Assembly: GCF_013299165.1 (NCBI RefSeq)
Contig: NZ_JAAFKD010000007.1
Span: forward strand, 124,001 to 188,000
Direction of reading: 5' to 3'
Length of the DNA stretch: 64,000 bases
DNA from: Microcoleus sp. bin38.metabat.b11b12b14.051
GTDB lineage: Bacteria > Cyanobacteriota > Cyanobacteriia > Cyanobacteriales > Microcoleaceae
Shown: one piece after another, positions 16,948 to 27,252 of the stretch
How positions within the stretch are numbered: position 1 is the stretch's first letter
Layout: each line of letters starts with the position of its first letter
The notes under the pieces: generated by a model
Told to the model about the DNA's origin: nothing
What the model saw: only the letters and a program-made list of their open reading frames with translations
Database searches by the model: none
Made by a program: the position numbers and the translations under genes

Positions 16948-18006
16948 TTATGAAAGTGACTTCAAAATGCCGCTTTCTAACTGATAAATTGCTGCCATGA
17001 TTCCGCTTTCAGGATTTGTGAGCAGGGACTTTTTGACATCTTTCAAGTATTCTACAATATGTTCCCGCAAAATCGGTCTTTCTACTGTGACTGTGTGATT
17101 GTAATCCCACAAGTCCCAGATGATAATGCCGATGCCGACAATCGGGTCGATTAAACCTACTCCCAACTGACTAGCAACTGTACCGCCTGTTTTTGTGGCT
17201 ACTTTTGCGGCGGCTTTGCTGGCAACTTTTGCTGTAACTTTGCTGCCGACTTTGGTTGCTACTCCCAGTATTAAGGGTTTAGCAAGCAAGTAACCGCTGC
17301 CGCCAACTAATACTTTTAATGATAAATTTGAGATGTTTCCTTTGTCGCTAATTGTGCTGGCAATATCGTTCAGATATTTGTCCCATTGTACTTGGGGTAT
17401 GTTATAATTGTTTTGAACTACTTTCACATTTTTGCTGACTTCGGCGATGTACAAGTTAGCAGTATCTTGAGTGATTAATTGAAATTTCAATTGAGCATTT
17501 TTGGGCAGCAACACGCGGTTAGCAAATTCTCTTTGGAAGTCTTCGGTTAATTTTTCGGAAACAGCCCGAGATGCTGCTGTCATGTCAAATCGGTTGAATA
17601 CGGCTGATTTGACAAAATTGAAAGGTACTGTAAACTCCATTTTTTTTTGATTGAAGTAATCGAAGTACCAATCGAGGAAGCTGTTGTCTACTCGTGCGAT
17701 TACTTCAGTTTCCCATTTGTCCAATTCTTTTGATGCGAAAGTCTCGGCTGTTGTATGGGCTGTTTGGATGGCGTTTTTAATGTCTTGGTTGACTTTGCTA
17801 AAATCGTGGGGCGGCGCGACTACAACTGTTGTGGTTGGGGTATTTGTGAGGGATTTGGAGATGAGAAAGTTGCCTAGTAGGGGAATGATGACTACTAGAA
17901 TGACAACTGTCCAAATCATCGGTGTGACGGTTTTGATAAACTGAGTGATGACTTTGAGGCGTTCGGTTTTCTCTGAATAGCTGATTTTTTCGTTGTCTCG
18001 ACTCAT
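16948..18006 (-). CDS. Unknown membrane-anchored protein, 352 aa
   Basis: I do not recognise the family. An N-terminal membrane span (PMIWTVVILVVIIPLLGNFL) is followed by a Thr/Val-rich linker and a helical domain (residues about 70-240) that includes HTTAETFASKELDKWETEV. A second hydrophobic zone at about 240-310 contains an Ala/Lys-rich repeat (KVGSKVTAKVASKAAAKVAT) and VGLIDPIVGIGIIIWDLWDY. The pattern of a long amphipathic domain with a late hydrophobic hairpin is compatible with a membrane-inserting protein. It lies 175 bases downstream of the ATP-grasp gene on the same strand. Co-transcription is possible, but nothing proves a role in peptide export or immunity. Confidence 0.7.
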   Translation of the reverse strand: MSRDNEKISYSEKTERLKVITQFIKTVTPMIWTVVILVVIIPLLGNFLISKSLTNTPTTTVVVAPPHDFSKVNQDIKNAIQTAHTTAETFASKELDKWETEVIARVDNSFLDWYFDYFNQKKMEFTVPFNFVKSAVFNRFDMTAASRAVSEKLTEDFQREFANRVLLPKNAQLKFQLITQDTANLYIAEVSKNVKVVQNNYNIPQVQWDKYLNDIASTISDKGNISNLSLKVLVGGSGYLLAKPLILGVATKVGSKVTAKVASKAAAKVATKTGGTVASQLGVGLIDPIVGIGIIIWDLWDYNHTVTVERPILREHIVEYLKDVKKSLLTNPESGIMAAIYQLESGILKSLS

Positions 18007-18181
18007 GGCGGTTCCTCAATTGATGAGAACTGATGGCTAGTTTTGATTATAGGCGGCGTTTCCTGAGTTGTGTTACGGGGGTGTAGCCTGGGATTCTGGA
18101 AGGGTTGGGGCAAAAGTGCGATCGAGCATGATTGAGATGCTCTTAACCAGCACTGGAAGGGTGAAGCCCAAAAAACAGTAA

Positions 18182-19153
18182 TCAAGCATCAAGATAGCTT
18201 ATTAATAAATTACAAATCTCTTCTGTTAATGGTATTTTTGTTTCTATTTCTAGCCAAAGGTATTGACCAAAAGGATTATTTTCTAAAAACACATATTCAT
18301 TGTTGGGAGTTACAATAAAATCCATCGCCCCGTATAATAGTTTTTGCTCCTCCAAAAATTCGATGCAGAATCTTTCTATTTTTGCCGGTAGTTCAAAGAT
18401 AGAATGTGGATTAATTTGAGTATGGAGTCGCCAATCAATTTTGGTCTCTTCATGGGCTTGTGAATCAATTTTAACGGCAAATACCTTTTTACCAATAATT
18501 GTAATCCTTAATTCAAAAGCTTTTTCGATATATTCTTGCAATTGAGTAGGTGATAAAGAAATGTTTTTATAGAATTTATAAAAATCATCTTTGCCAATCT
18601 TTCTTGACGGTATTCCTTGATTCATACCGTTGATTGTTACATTTCCAGTATAAATGGTTTTAACTAAGACCTGTTCTCCGCACTCTATAAAAAACTCTTT
18701 GGCTGTTTCCGCCCGTGTTGTTATAAGTGTTTTTGGGATTTTTACACCGTATTTATTAGCAAGTAAAAGTTGTTGAAATTTTACTTTAGCTTTATTTGCT
18801 ACAAATGGATCATTTATCCATTTTATGGTGGGTATAGAGTATAGTATATTGACAAAAGCCTTTGTTTCTGAAGCTATAAACTGTTGCTCTGTAGATTCAG
18901 CACTTTTACCAAAAAAATCAAAGTCAGGTTTTCTCAACCATGCTACTTTTAGTTTGGCTAAATTTAATATTCTACCAAGTTCGTCAGTAATCTCTCCATT
19001 CCATAAACCATTTTCATCAATGTAAAGATTTACTTGATATTTCCGAAGCAAATCTTCTGAATTTAACCTAAAAACTTCAATATCTTTTTTATGTAGTTTT
19101 CTGATAACTTCATCAGTGTGTGTATCCTGCTTGTTCGTAAAAATTAATATCAT
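18182..19153 (-). CDS. ATP-grasp graspetide synthetase (MvdC/MvdD/TgmB-like)
   Basis: A 323-residue ATP-grasp protein. The N-terminus MILIFTNKQDTHTDEVIRKL with EVFRLNSEDL matches the pre-ATP-grasp domain of RiPP maturases of the microviridin (MvdC/MvdD) and SAV_5884/TgmB types. The ATP-grasp core shows EQVLVKTIYTG, LQEYIEKAFELRITIIG, LLYGAMDFIVTPNNEYVFLE and the metal/nucleotide motif NNPFGQYLWLE, the usual closing signature of these enzymes, which link Asp/Glu side chains of a precursor peptide to Ser/Thr (esters) or Lys (amides) at the cost of ATP. A candidate precursor gene lies 338 bases upstream on the same strand. AT-rich codon use suggests recent transfer. It could instead modify another substrate. 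Confidence 0.82.
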   Translation of the reverse strand: MILIFTNKQDTHTDEVIRKLHKKDIEVFRLNSEDLLRKYQVNLYIDENGLWNGEITDELGRILNLAKLKVAWLRKPDFDFFGKSAESTEQQFIASETKAFVNILYSIPTIKWINDPFVANKAKVKFQQLLLANKYGVKIPKTLITTRAETAKEFFIECGEQVLVKTIYTGNVTINGMNQGIPSRKIGKDDFYKFYKNISLSPTQLQEYIEKAFELRITIIGKKVFAVKIDSQAHEETKIDWRLHTQINPHSIFELPAKIERFCIEFLEEQKLLYGAMDFIVTPNNEYVFLENNPFGQYLWLEIETKIPLTEEICNLLISYLDA

Positions 19154-19491
19154 ATTTTAATTTGTAATCTCGTTTTGGGGTGATGAATCAGATATGTTGG
19201 TTAATTGATCTTTATGCGGTATCCAAATCAGGATTTTACTACTTACGATAGCTATAGCAGTGGACAGTTGACAGTGGACAGTTGACAGTTGCAGAACGGG
19301 AATCAAACCATTGATGCAGTACGGGTATCGGCTCTATTCATGAAGTTATTTATGTCCTCACCGATGTGGCGGTTGCTATAACAGCTTAAAGCGGGACGAT
19401 AGAATGCTTCGCACCCTACCGTACCGTATAATCCATATTATCTTATGCAGAAAGCCATGATAATGGTCTTCACCTAATGAAAATTTCAGCT
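19154..19491. other. Spacer between candidate precursor and synthetase
   Basis: The 338 bases contain a short GACAGTTGACAGTGGACAGT tract at about 19259-19292 (also used at 27622-27680) and no credible reading frame. The distance is long for an operon, so the synthetase may have its own promoter or the repeats may have been inserted later. Confidence 0.5.
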
Positions 19492-19734
19492 TTAAGTATC
19501 AGATTGCTCTGAATCATCTTTACCCAGAAGAAGGCCGCTATATGTATCATCATATGTCAATGAAGTACCAGCATATATCGGAATATTCGATGTTTGAGTT
19601 TCAGGATCATAGGATTGTTTTAGTATCTCTGAACCCTTAATCGCTTGATCATACAATGCTTGGTCGAGCCTTTCTACAAAACTTAGGGTAAAAGGCACTG
19701 ATGTTGCTGTTTCATCACAAATTTGTGTTTTCAT
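19492..19734 (-). CDS. Candidate graspetide precursor peptide, 80 aa
   Basis: The 80-residue product has a putative leader with SVPFTLSFVERLDQ at residues 12-25. PF...F.E in this helix matches the PFFARFLE leader motif by which microviridin precursors bind their ATP-grasp enzymes. A YDPETQ segment (42-47) follows, reminiscent of actinobacterial ATP-grasp target peptides. The C-terminal 25 residues (56-80) are rich in Thr/Ser (TS, T, T, S, S, S, T) and acids (DD, DD, E, D), with a single Lys and no Cys, the composition needed for ester crosslinks. ATG 19734 has a weak purine tract upstream. It does not contain the classical TxKYPSD core. Being a real precursor is inference from motif, size and proximity. 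Confidence 0.68.
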   Translation of the reverse strand: MKTQICDETATSVPFTLSFVERLDQALYDQAIKGSEILKQSYDPETQTSNIPIYAGTSLTYDDTYSGLLLGKDDSEQSDT

Positions 19735-19953
19735 GTGATTTATTCTTGAAAATTGGTTAACATTTAAGATTGTACTTTCTAATTTTTAGACTGGGGTGGC
19801 ATTTAATAGGAAAATTGATAGTTGGATTTGGTGTGATATAGTGTCATTGGATGTTAATCTTGAGTAACTTTTTACAAAATTTAACTTTTAGTGGCAAAAA
19901 GTGGGTTTTGGTGGCGAAACTAAAAAAAAAATGAGTCAGGTTAAAAAATATTT
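19735..19953. promoter_or_regulatory. Divergent promoter region, precursor versus NB-ARC gene
   Basis: 219 AT-rich bases separate the candidate precursor (minus) from the STAND gene (plus). Direct GTGGCAAAAAGTGG/GGTGGCGAAAC-like repeats occur at 19890-19920, shortly before an A-run. No known operator can be identified. Confidence 0.4.
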
Positions 19954-21330
19954 ATGGACATTCAAGAATTGTCAAAATCGACCGATGACCAGGTATTCGC
20001 TAAAACAGGACAACATCTTGATTCTTTACAAAAATCTATATTAGAAAGTGTTTTACAACATCAAAATTTTCAAAAAATTGCGGTAAATAATGGGTATAGT
20101 TATGATCATGTTAAAAAAGAGGGTGCAAAATTATGGAAACTTCTCTCTGAGGTTTTTCAAGAAGATATTAAACAAGGGAATGTGCGTTCTATTTTAGAAA
20201 ATAAAGCTGGTTCTACTATCTACAATTTTGTCAACTCTCCACAGATCAATAGTAATACTATTAGTAATAGTCATGTTAATATTTGTAGAGAAAATCCTCA
20301 ATCTTTAGAAGATAGAGAAAAGCGATCGCCCTCTTCCCAAGTCCAAAATCAACTCCCAATCATTGATCTAACAACAGCACCAGAATTAAACTATAATTAC
20401 GGGCGTAATTCAGAAATTTATACTCTTAAAGAATGGATTTTAGAAGATAAGACTAGATTAATTACAATTTATGGATTGAGTGGTATCGGAAAAACAGCTT
20501 TAACCCTGAAATTAATCTCAGAAATTAACACACAATTCGATTATATTATTTATCGCAGTCTTGAGCATTTGCCTAAACTGATCAACCTTAAAGATGAACT
20601 TAAAAAGTTTTTTTCTCAATCCCAATCAACTCCATTACCTGAAGTAATAGATTATTTTCGCTCATCTCGTTGTTTAGTAATCCTTGATGATGTGCAGAAT
20701 ATTTTTAAAACTGGTAACTTAGCCGGTCAGTATTTAACAGACTATAAAGATTATTGTAAATTTTTTCAGCAAATTGCTACCTTATCTCATCAAAGTTGTT
20801 TAATTTTAATTAGTTGGGAAAAACCTGGAGAAATAGAAACTTTAGAAACTGAAAATAAATATACACGAACATTACAGCTTCAAGGTTTAGGAGAAGAGGC
20901 TAAAGACATCTTGAGACAAAAAAAATTACAAGACGAGGAAAAATGGGACGAATTAATAACACTCTATCAAAGTCATCCGGCTTGGTTAAATATTATTTCT
21001 TCAACACTTGTAGAGTTCTTTGACGGGAAGATTTTCCTTTTCATGACAGATAAAAATGAGGTTTTTTTAGGTGACATAGAAACATATTTAGAATCGCACT
21101 TAGAGCGGTTATCAGAATTAGAAAAAAATGTGATAAGCTGGTTAGCCAATCAAGATGAACCGATAGATATTTCCCAAAAACCTGCTAATATGGAAGTATC
21201 TCAAGCTAAATTTATGCACATTATACAATCTTTAACCAGACGTTGTTTGGTAGAAAAAGTTCCCAGAAAAGAGCTAGCAAGATTTCAGCTAAATTCGATT
21301 TTTAAAGCACATATTAATAGTGATTTTTAG
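19954..21330 (+). CDS. vMAP-N / NB-ARC STAND ATPase
   Basis: A 458-residue signalling ATPase. Residues about 10-85 resemble the vMAP N-terminal helix-turn-helix-like domain often found before NB-ARC in cyanobacteria (FQKIAVNNGYSYDHVKKEGA). A polar linker follows. The NB-ARC has P-loop LITIYGLSGIGKTALTLKL (about 168-186), Walker B SRCLVILDDVQNIF (about 236-250) and a winged-helix part (LSELEKNVISWLANQDEPIDI) near the end. Most relatives carry WD40 or TPR sensors after this; here the protein stops right after the winged helix, so the sensor is absent or encoded elsewhere. It is divergent from the candidate precursor. Very AT-rich codon use suggests transfer. A role in stress or phage sensing is possible but unproven. 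Confidence 0.82.
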   Translation: MDIQELSKSTDDQVFAKTGQHLDSLQKSILESVLQHQNFQKIAVNNGYSYDHVKKEGAKLWKLLSEVFQEDIKQGNVRSILENKAGSTIYNFVNSPQINSNTISNSHVNICRENPQSLEDREKRSPSSQVQNQLPIIDLTTAPELNYNYGRNSEIYTLKEWILEDKTRLITIYGLSGIGKTALTLKLISEINTQFDYIIYRSLEHLPKLINLKDELKKFFSQSQSTPLPEVIDYFRSSRCLVILDDVQNIFKTGNLAGQYLTDYKDYCKFFQQIATLSHQSCLILISWEKPGEIETLETENKYTRTLQLQGLGEEAKDILRQKKLQDEEKWDELITLYQSHPAWLNIISSTLVEFFDGKIFLFMTDKNEVFLGDIETYLESHLERLSELEKNVISWLANQDEPIDISQKPANMEVSQAKFMHIIQSLTRRCLVEKVPRKELARFQLNSIFKAHINSDF

Positions 21331-21439
21331 GGAAATAAGCAGGGTAAGCTCATCTCATTTGGTATAAATTGTACTTGACAAAAAGCGCAAGATATAAAGG
21401 AGCATCCTGTCAATAGCGGTTTTTTTGAACCCATTTGAG

Positions 21440-21520
21440 ATCTTTATGACGATCGACAGATAACGGGCGATCGACAGATAACGGGCGATCGACTAGCAGC
21501 CTCAAATATCTCAAATGGCT
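21440..21520. repeat. Short GATCGACAGATAACGGGC tandem and flanking inverted repeat
   Basis: GATCGACAGATAACGGGC occurs twice in tandem with a third partial copy at about 21453-21492. The tract is bracketed by CCATTTGAGAT (near 21430) and ATCTCAAATGG (near 21505), an inverted pair that could form a long stem. It follows the NB-ARC gene and may end its transcript. Confidence 0.5.
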
Positions 21521-21560
21521 TCTATAACCATTCCTCATCAGTTACTCGGAAGGTTAAATT

Positions 21561-21902
21561 TTAGGCAGCCTTGCTCAACACAGCTAAAATATGTTGTTCA
21601 ATACTCACTCCTTCCCTCTCAGCATTATCTGCTAAATTCCTGTGCAGCGATTTAGGAATTTGCAACGATAAACTTCCGCTATACTCAACCTCCGCAGCAG
21701 GTAAAGGAATCTCATGGTCGCACTCAAAAGCAGTCTCTATCCACAATTCCCTAGCTTCCTCAATATTTTCCATTGCTTCTGATAAAGTTTCCCCCACAGA
21801 CATACAACCTGGAAGGTCTTTGATGAGGACTGTATAGCCTCCTTCTGGATCTGGGTAAAAACTTATAGCATATTTCAGGCTCAAGTAATATTCTAATACC
21901 AT
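21561..21902 (-). CDS. HicB-like antitoxin-type protein, orphan
   Basis: A 113-residue protein from ATG 21902. The first 60 residues form the HicB fold: LKYAISFYPDPEGGYTVLIK, DLPGCMSVGETLSEAMENIE and AREL. The C-terminus (SGSLSLQIPKSLHRNLADNA) resembles the ribbon-helix-helix DNA-binding segment of HicB proteins. HicB normally neutralises the mRNase HicA and represses its operon, but no hicA-like frame is present within 250 bases on either side. An upstream extension to 22004 would be translated from the hairpin repeat at 21907-22120 and is rejected. Either an orphan regulator or one that lost its toxin when repeats accumulated upstream. Confidence 0.82.
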   Translation of the reverse strand: MVLEYYLSLKYAISFYPDPEGGYTVLIKDLPGCMSVGETLSEAMENIEEARELWIETAFECDHEIPLPAAEVEYSGSLSLQIPKSLHRNLADNAEREGVSIEQHILAVLSKAA

Positions 21903-21906
21903 TTTT

Positions 21907-22120
21907 ACAACATTTGTGTGTTTTTTTACACTGGCTCGCAATGGCATAGGTGCGTCGCTGTCAGATTGTCGATATGTGGTTAACGATTTTTCATGGCGAC
22001 GCACCCTACGACTACAACATTTGTGTGTTTTTTTACACTGGCTCGCAATGGCATAGGTGCGTCGCTGTGAGATTGTCGATATGTGGTTAACGATTTTTCA
22101 TGGCGACGCACCCTACGAGT
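21907..22120. repeat. Two tandem copies of a 107-bp unit with GGTGCGTCGC hairpin
   Basis: Copies start at 21907 and 22014 with ACAACATTTGTGTG. Each contains AGGTGCGTCGCTGT and a facing ATGGCGACGCACCCTACG, so each folds into a hairpin. The copies differ by about one base, indicating a very recent duplication. The array abuts the start of the orphan HicB-like gene. Confidence 0.85.
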
Positions 22121-22167
22121 TTTCATCCGCGTTCATCTGTGTGTATCTGCCTGCATCAGCGGTTCAT

Positions 22168-22198
22168 AAAAAAATAAGGTGAGCAACGCCCACCTTAC
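22168..22198 (-). terminator. Intrinsic terminator of the chl operon
   Basis: On the minus strand AAGGTG and CACCTT form a stem around the 9-base loop GGCGTTGCT (the loop is partly self-complementary), directly followed by ATTTTTTT. It lies 20 to 50 bases after the chlN stop codon, where a rho-independent terminator is expected. Confidence 0.75.
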
Positions 22199-22216
22199 TA
22201 TCTTAGCTAAAAGCGA

Positions 22217-24192
<1,976 letters not shown>

Positions 24193-25626
24193 TCACTTAA
24201 AATCCGACAAAAAGCCCGAAATTTCTTCATCCTCATCGTCAGAGTCCAAATCGCCCAGACCTAGAGCATCTAAATCATCTTCATCAGGATCTCCGGTAGT
24301 TGCTTCCCCAAGATCGTCAAGTCCGAGATCGTCGAGGTCATCGTCATCGGATACAGAGAAATCGTCAAGACCGTCTTCGTCCAAGTCGCCCAGATCCATG
24401 TCTAGGTCATCTGAGGTCTTGTCCCCAAAGGGATCGGGTATTTCTTCAGCGACAAAATCTGCATCTTCTTCCCCAAACGGGTCGGATATCCCCGATTCGA
24501 GATCTCCAGAAGTCAAAGTCCCAAATTCTGAGGCTTCATCTTCGTCATCATCGCCGAGGTCGAGACCGTCCAAAGCCGAAACTTCTTCGTCGTCATCATC
24601 GCCGAGGTCGAGACCGTCCAAAGCCGAGGCTTCTTCGTCGTCATCGCCGATACCGAAGTCAGATACGGCATCTTCCTCATCATCGTCCCCCATATCGAAA
24701 TCAGATATGGCGTCTTCCTCATCGTCGTCGAGGGCGAGACCGCCCAAAGCCGAGGCTGCTTCTTCCTCGTCATCGCCGAGGTCGAAGTCGGAGGCTGCTT
24801 CTTCCTCGTCATCGCCGAGGTCGAAGTCGGAGGCTGCTTCTTCCTCGTCATCGCCGAGGTCGAAGTCGGAGACTGCTTCTTCCTCGTCATCGTCCAAGTC
24901 GAAGTCGGAGACTGCTTCTTCCTCGTCATCGCCGAGGTCGAACTCGGAGACTGCTTCTTCCTCGTCATCGCCGAGGTCGAAGTCGGAGACTGCTTCTTCC
25001 TCGTCATCGTCCAAGTCGAACTCGGAGACTGCTTCTTCCTCGTCTGGTCTCAGTGCATTAGCAGCAGCCAGACCGGCGACTCCGGCGACTCCGGCGACTA
25101 CTCCGGCTGCTGTTAAGGCCGCACCACCTAATTTATTAGATTTGGCATCAGCGGGTGCAGCAGTTGCAGTTGGAGCAGTTGCAGTTGGAGTGGCTGCGGG
25201 TGCAGCAGTTGCAGTTGGAGCAGTTGCAGTTGGAGTGGCTGCGGGTGCAGCAGTTGCAGTTGGAGCAGTTGCAGTTGGAGTGGCTGCGGGTGCAGCAGTT
25301 GCAGTTGGAGATTGACCTGCCATCTGCGGCACGGCATTGGAAGGCATACCCAGTGCTATATCCGGGTCAAAATTTAGACCCAAGACTTCGATCAGGCTGT
25401 CTGCATCCGGCTTGAGTTTTGAGAAGGGCAGCATTAACTGCTGGAGTTCCGGCTCCAGGGCAGCCGCAATTCCCAGGATGAGGTAAGAAACAGGCCTTTT
25501 CCCGCCGTCGGGTGTGGCGACCGTGTTGTCAGCCGTCATGTGCAGGAGCAGCCAAGTCCGATTTGCCTGGTAGTAGTCCAACCACTTCTGTTTGAGAGCA
25601 ACTGAAAAAGTATCAAAAAAAGCCAT
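24193..25626 (-). CDS. DUF5331 protein with Ala/Thr and acidic repeat tracts
   Basis: A 477-residue protein between chlL and chlN. The first 100 residues (MAFFDTFSVALKQKWLDYYQ, NRTWLLLHM, YLILGIAAALEPELQQLMLP) are a folded domain of the cyanobacterial DUF5331 family, which is typically found at this position in chl operons. Next come several perfect 15-residue repeats of APAATPTATAPTATA (25145-25310), a short hydrophobic segment (ALTAAGVVAGVAGVAGLAAA), then about nine 13-residue repeats of the type DDEEEAVSDFDLG (24750-25040), and a degenerate very acidic tail. The tail is disordered and strongly negatively charged. Function unknown; a regulatory or scaffolding role with the reductase is only suggested by position. 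The serine-rich plus-strand frame is its antisense shadow. Confidence 0.88.
   Translation of the reverse strand: MAFFDTFSVALKQKWLDYYQANRTWLLLHMTADNTVATPDGGKRPVSYLILGIAAALEPELQQLMLPFSKLKPDADSLIEVLGLNFDPDIALGMPSNAVPQMAGQSPTATAAPAATPTATAPTATAAPAATPTATAPTATAAPAATPTATAPTATAAPADAKSNKLGGAALTAAGVVAGVAGVAGLAAANALRPDEEEAVSEFDLDDDEEEAVSDFDLGDDEEEAVSEFDLGDDEEEAVSDFDLDDDEEEAVSDFDLGDDEEEAASDFDLGDDEEEAASDFDLGDDEEEAASALGGLALDDDEEDAISDFDMGDDDEEDAVSDFGIGDDDEEASALDGLDLGDDDDEEVSALDGLDLGDDDEDEASEFGTLTSGDLESGISDPFGEEDADFVAEEIPDPFGDKTSDDLDMDLGDLDEDGLDDFSVSDDDDLDDLGLDDLGEATTGDPDEDDLDALGLGDLDSDDEDEEISGFLSDFK
24750..25310. repeat. Two in-frame minisatellites inside the DUF5331 gene
   Basis: A 39-bp unit (GGCTGCTTCTTCCTCGTCAT on the plus strand, encoding part of DDEEEAVSDF) is repeated about nine times in 24750-25040. 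A 45-bp unit (GCAGTTGCAGTTGGAGCAGT) is repeated about 3.5 times in 25150-25310. Both lengths are multiples of three, so copy-number change keeps the frame. Confidence 0.85.
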
Positions 25627-25661
25627 AACCTCTTTATCCTCATCCTGATCGCTAGACCTTA

Positions 25662-26528
25662 TTAAACCATCATCAGGTCTAGCTCATCTTCCTCCTTCTT
25701 GACCACCGGTTGCACAGGATTTAGATAAAAATCTGACAATAAGGAGAATAATTCGCGATCGGGCGTATCATTCGGCACTACTCCTTCAGGCATTGCCAAA
25801 ATCTGGTCGGCAATGTTGAGGTAGTAATCGCAGACGTAGTTGAGGGACGGATCGCTCTCGGCCATCTCAAACAAAGTCTTGCCTTTGACGCGAGAAACGC
25901 GGATGTCTTCAATCAGCGGCAGCACTTCCAGCACGGGCATGGGTACGGTGTCGATGTACTTGTCGATCAAATCGCGCTTGGAGGTGCGGTTGCCAATTAA
26001 ACCGGCGAGGCGTAACGGGTGAGTGCGAGCTTTTTCGCGAACTGAGGCAGCGATGCGGTTGGCTGCGAATAAAGCGTCGAACCCGTTGTCGGTGACAATC
26101 ATGCAGTAGTCGGCGTAGTTCAATGGGGCTGCAAAACCGCCGCACACTACGTCGCCAAGCACGTCGAACAGAATGATATCGTATTCCTCGAAGGCATTGA
26201 GTTCTTTGAGCAGTTTAACGGTCTCTCCGACGACGTAGCCGCCGCAACCAGCTCCTGCGGGGGGGCCGCCTGCTTCTACGCAGTCAACGCCGCCGTAGCC
26301 TTTGTAGATGACATCTTCGGGCCAAACGTCTTCGTAGTGATAGTCCTTTTCCTGAAGGGTGTCAATAATTGTGGGAATTAAAAAGCCTGTGAGGGTAAAT
26401 GTGCTGTCGTGCTTTGGATCGCAACCGATTTGCAACACTTTCTTGCCGCGTTTGGCTAGGGCAACGGAGATGTTGCAGCTTGTTGTCGATTTGCCAATTC
26501 CACCTTTTCCGTAAACTGCGAGTTTCAC
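25662..26528 (-). CDS. chlL: Light-independent protochlorophyllide reductase iron-sulfur ATPase
   Basis: A 288-residue NifH-like protein. [20 protein letters not shown] carries the P-loop, [13 protein letters not shown] the switch I region, and [19 protein letters not shown] plus [17 protein letters not shown] supply the two Cys that bridge the shared [4Fe-4S] cluster. The homodimer hydrolyses ATP and passes electrons to ChlNB for dark chlorophyll synthesis. It starts at GTG 26528 with a good Shine-Dalgarno AGGAG 7 bases upstream. First gene of the chlL-DUF5331-chlN series; the DUF5331 start is 35 bases after the chlL stop, so these two are co-transcribed. Confidence 0.98.
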   Translation of the reverse strand: MKLAVYGKGGIGKSTTSCNISVALAKRGKKVLQIGCDPKHDSTFTLTGFLIPTIIDTLQEKDYHYEDVWPEDVIYKGYGGVDCVEAGGPPAGAGCGGYVVGETVKLLKELNAFEEYDIILFDVLGDVVCGGFAAPLNYADYCMIVTDNGFDALFAANRIAASVREKARTHPLRLAGLIGNRTSKRDLIDKYIDTVPMPVLEVLPLIEDIRVSRVKGKTLFEMAESDPSLNYVCDYYLNIADQILAMPEGVVPNDTPDRELFSLLSDFYLNPVQPVVKKEEDELDLMMV

Positions 26529-27138
26529 TCTTTGTTCTCCTATAGGTTTCTATCAAAACGATCGGGGCTGGGGTTTCACGCTTTGAGGTTGCGATCGCCC
26601 CTATGCAATAACCAAACTCCAATGCCCTTACTGCAATCCCAATTCTTGTCAATTTTGGAGTCGGCCGTGCGGAAAGCTCGTTGAAAGCATTATTAGCTAA
26701 CTTACGAGGAAAAGAAAGGGGGCCTCGAACTGAAAATGCTCGTAATTTTATTTATTTTGCATCTTTGCGAATCTTAGCTGCTTTTTTGAGTTACTAATCT
26801 AGTTTTATAATTTTTTTAGATTGTAATTGTAATTTTACAATACTTTCTTAATAAAAAGAGGTACAAAAACAAAACAAAAGTTAACTTCTCAAATAATCTC
26901 GGCATTTGGGTTTGGGGCTAGGATGCTGGCAGTTGATGGCTTGTAGGGTAAGTGGAGGGGGAAGAAAGGGGCTAGTGGATGAGGCTAAGCGGAAAGTAAG
27001 TTGGGTTAATTGGGTCTGGGGATGGCAAAATTAGACGATTTGAGATTTGAGATTTTGGATTTGAGATTGGGAAAGAGTGATTTTGCTGGGGTTTTGAGTG
27101 TTGTGTAAAAAATTGTGAATTTTTAGGAATTGAACGGC

Positions 27139-27252
27139 AGTGGGTAGTGGGTAGTGGGTAGTGGGCAGTGGGCAGTGGGCAGTGGGCAGTGGGCAGTGGG
27201 TAGTGGGCAGTGGGTAGTGGGCAGTGGGCAGTGGGTAGTGGGTAGTGGGCAG
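27139..27252. repeat. 7-bp minisatellite (GGGCAGT/GGGTAGT)
   Basis: About sixteen head-to-tail copies of the heptamer GTGGGCA/GTGGGTA run without interruption. Apparent ORFs across it ([12 protein letters not shown]-type repeats) are an artefact of the repeat. Confidence 0.9.
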
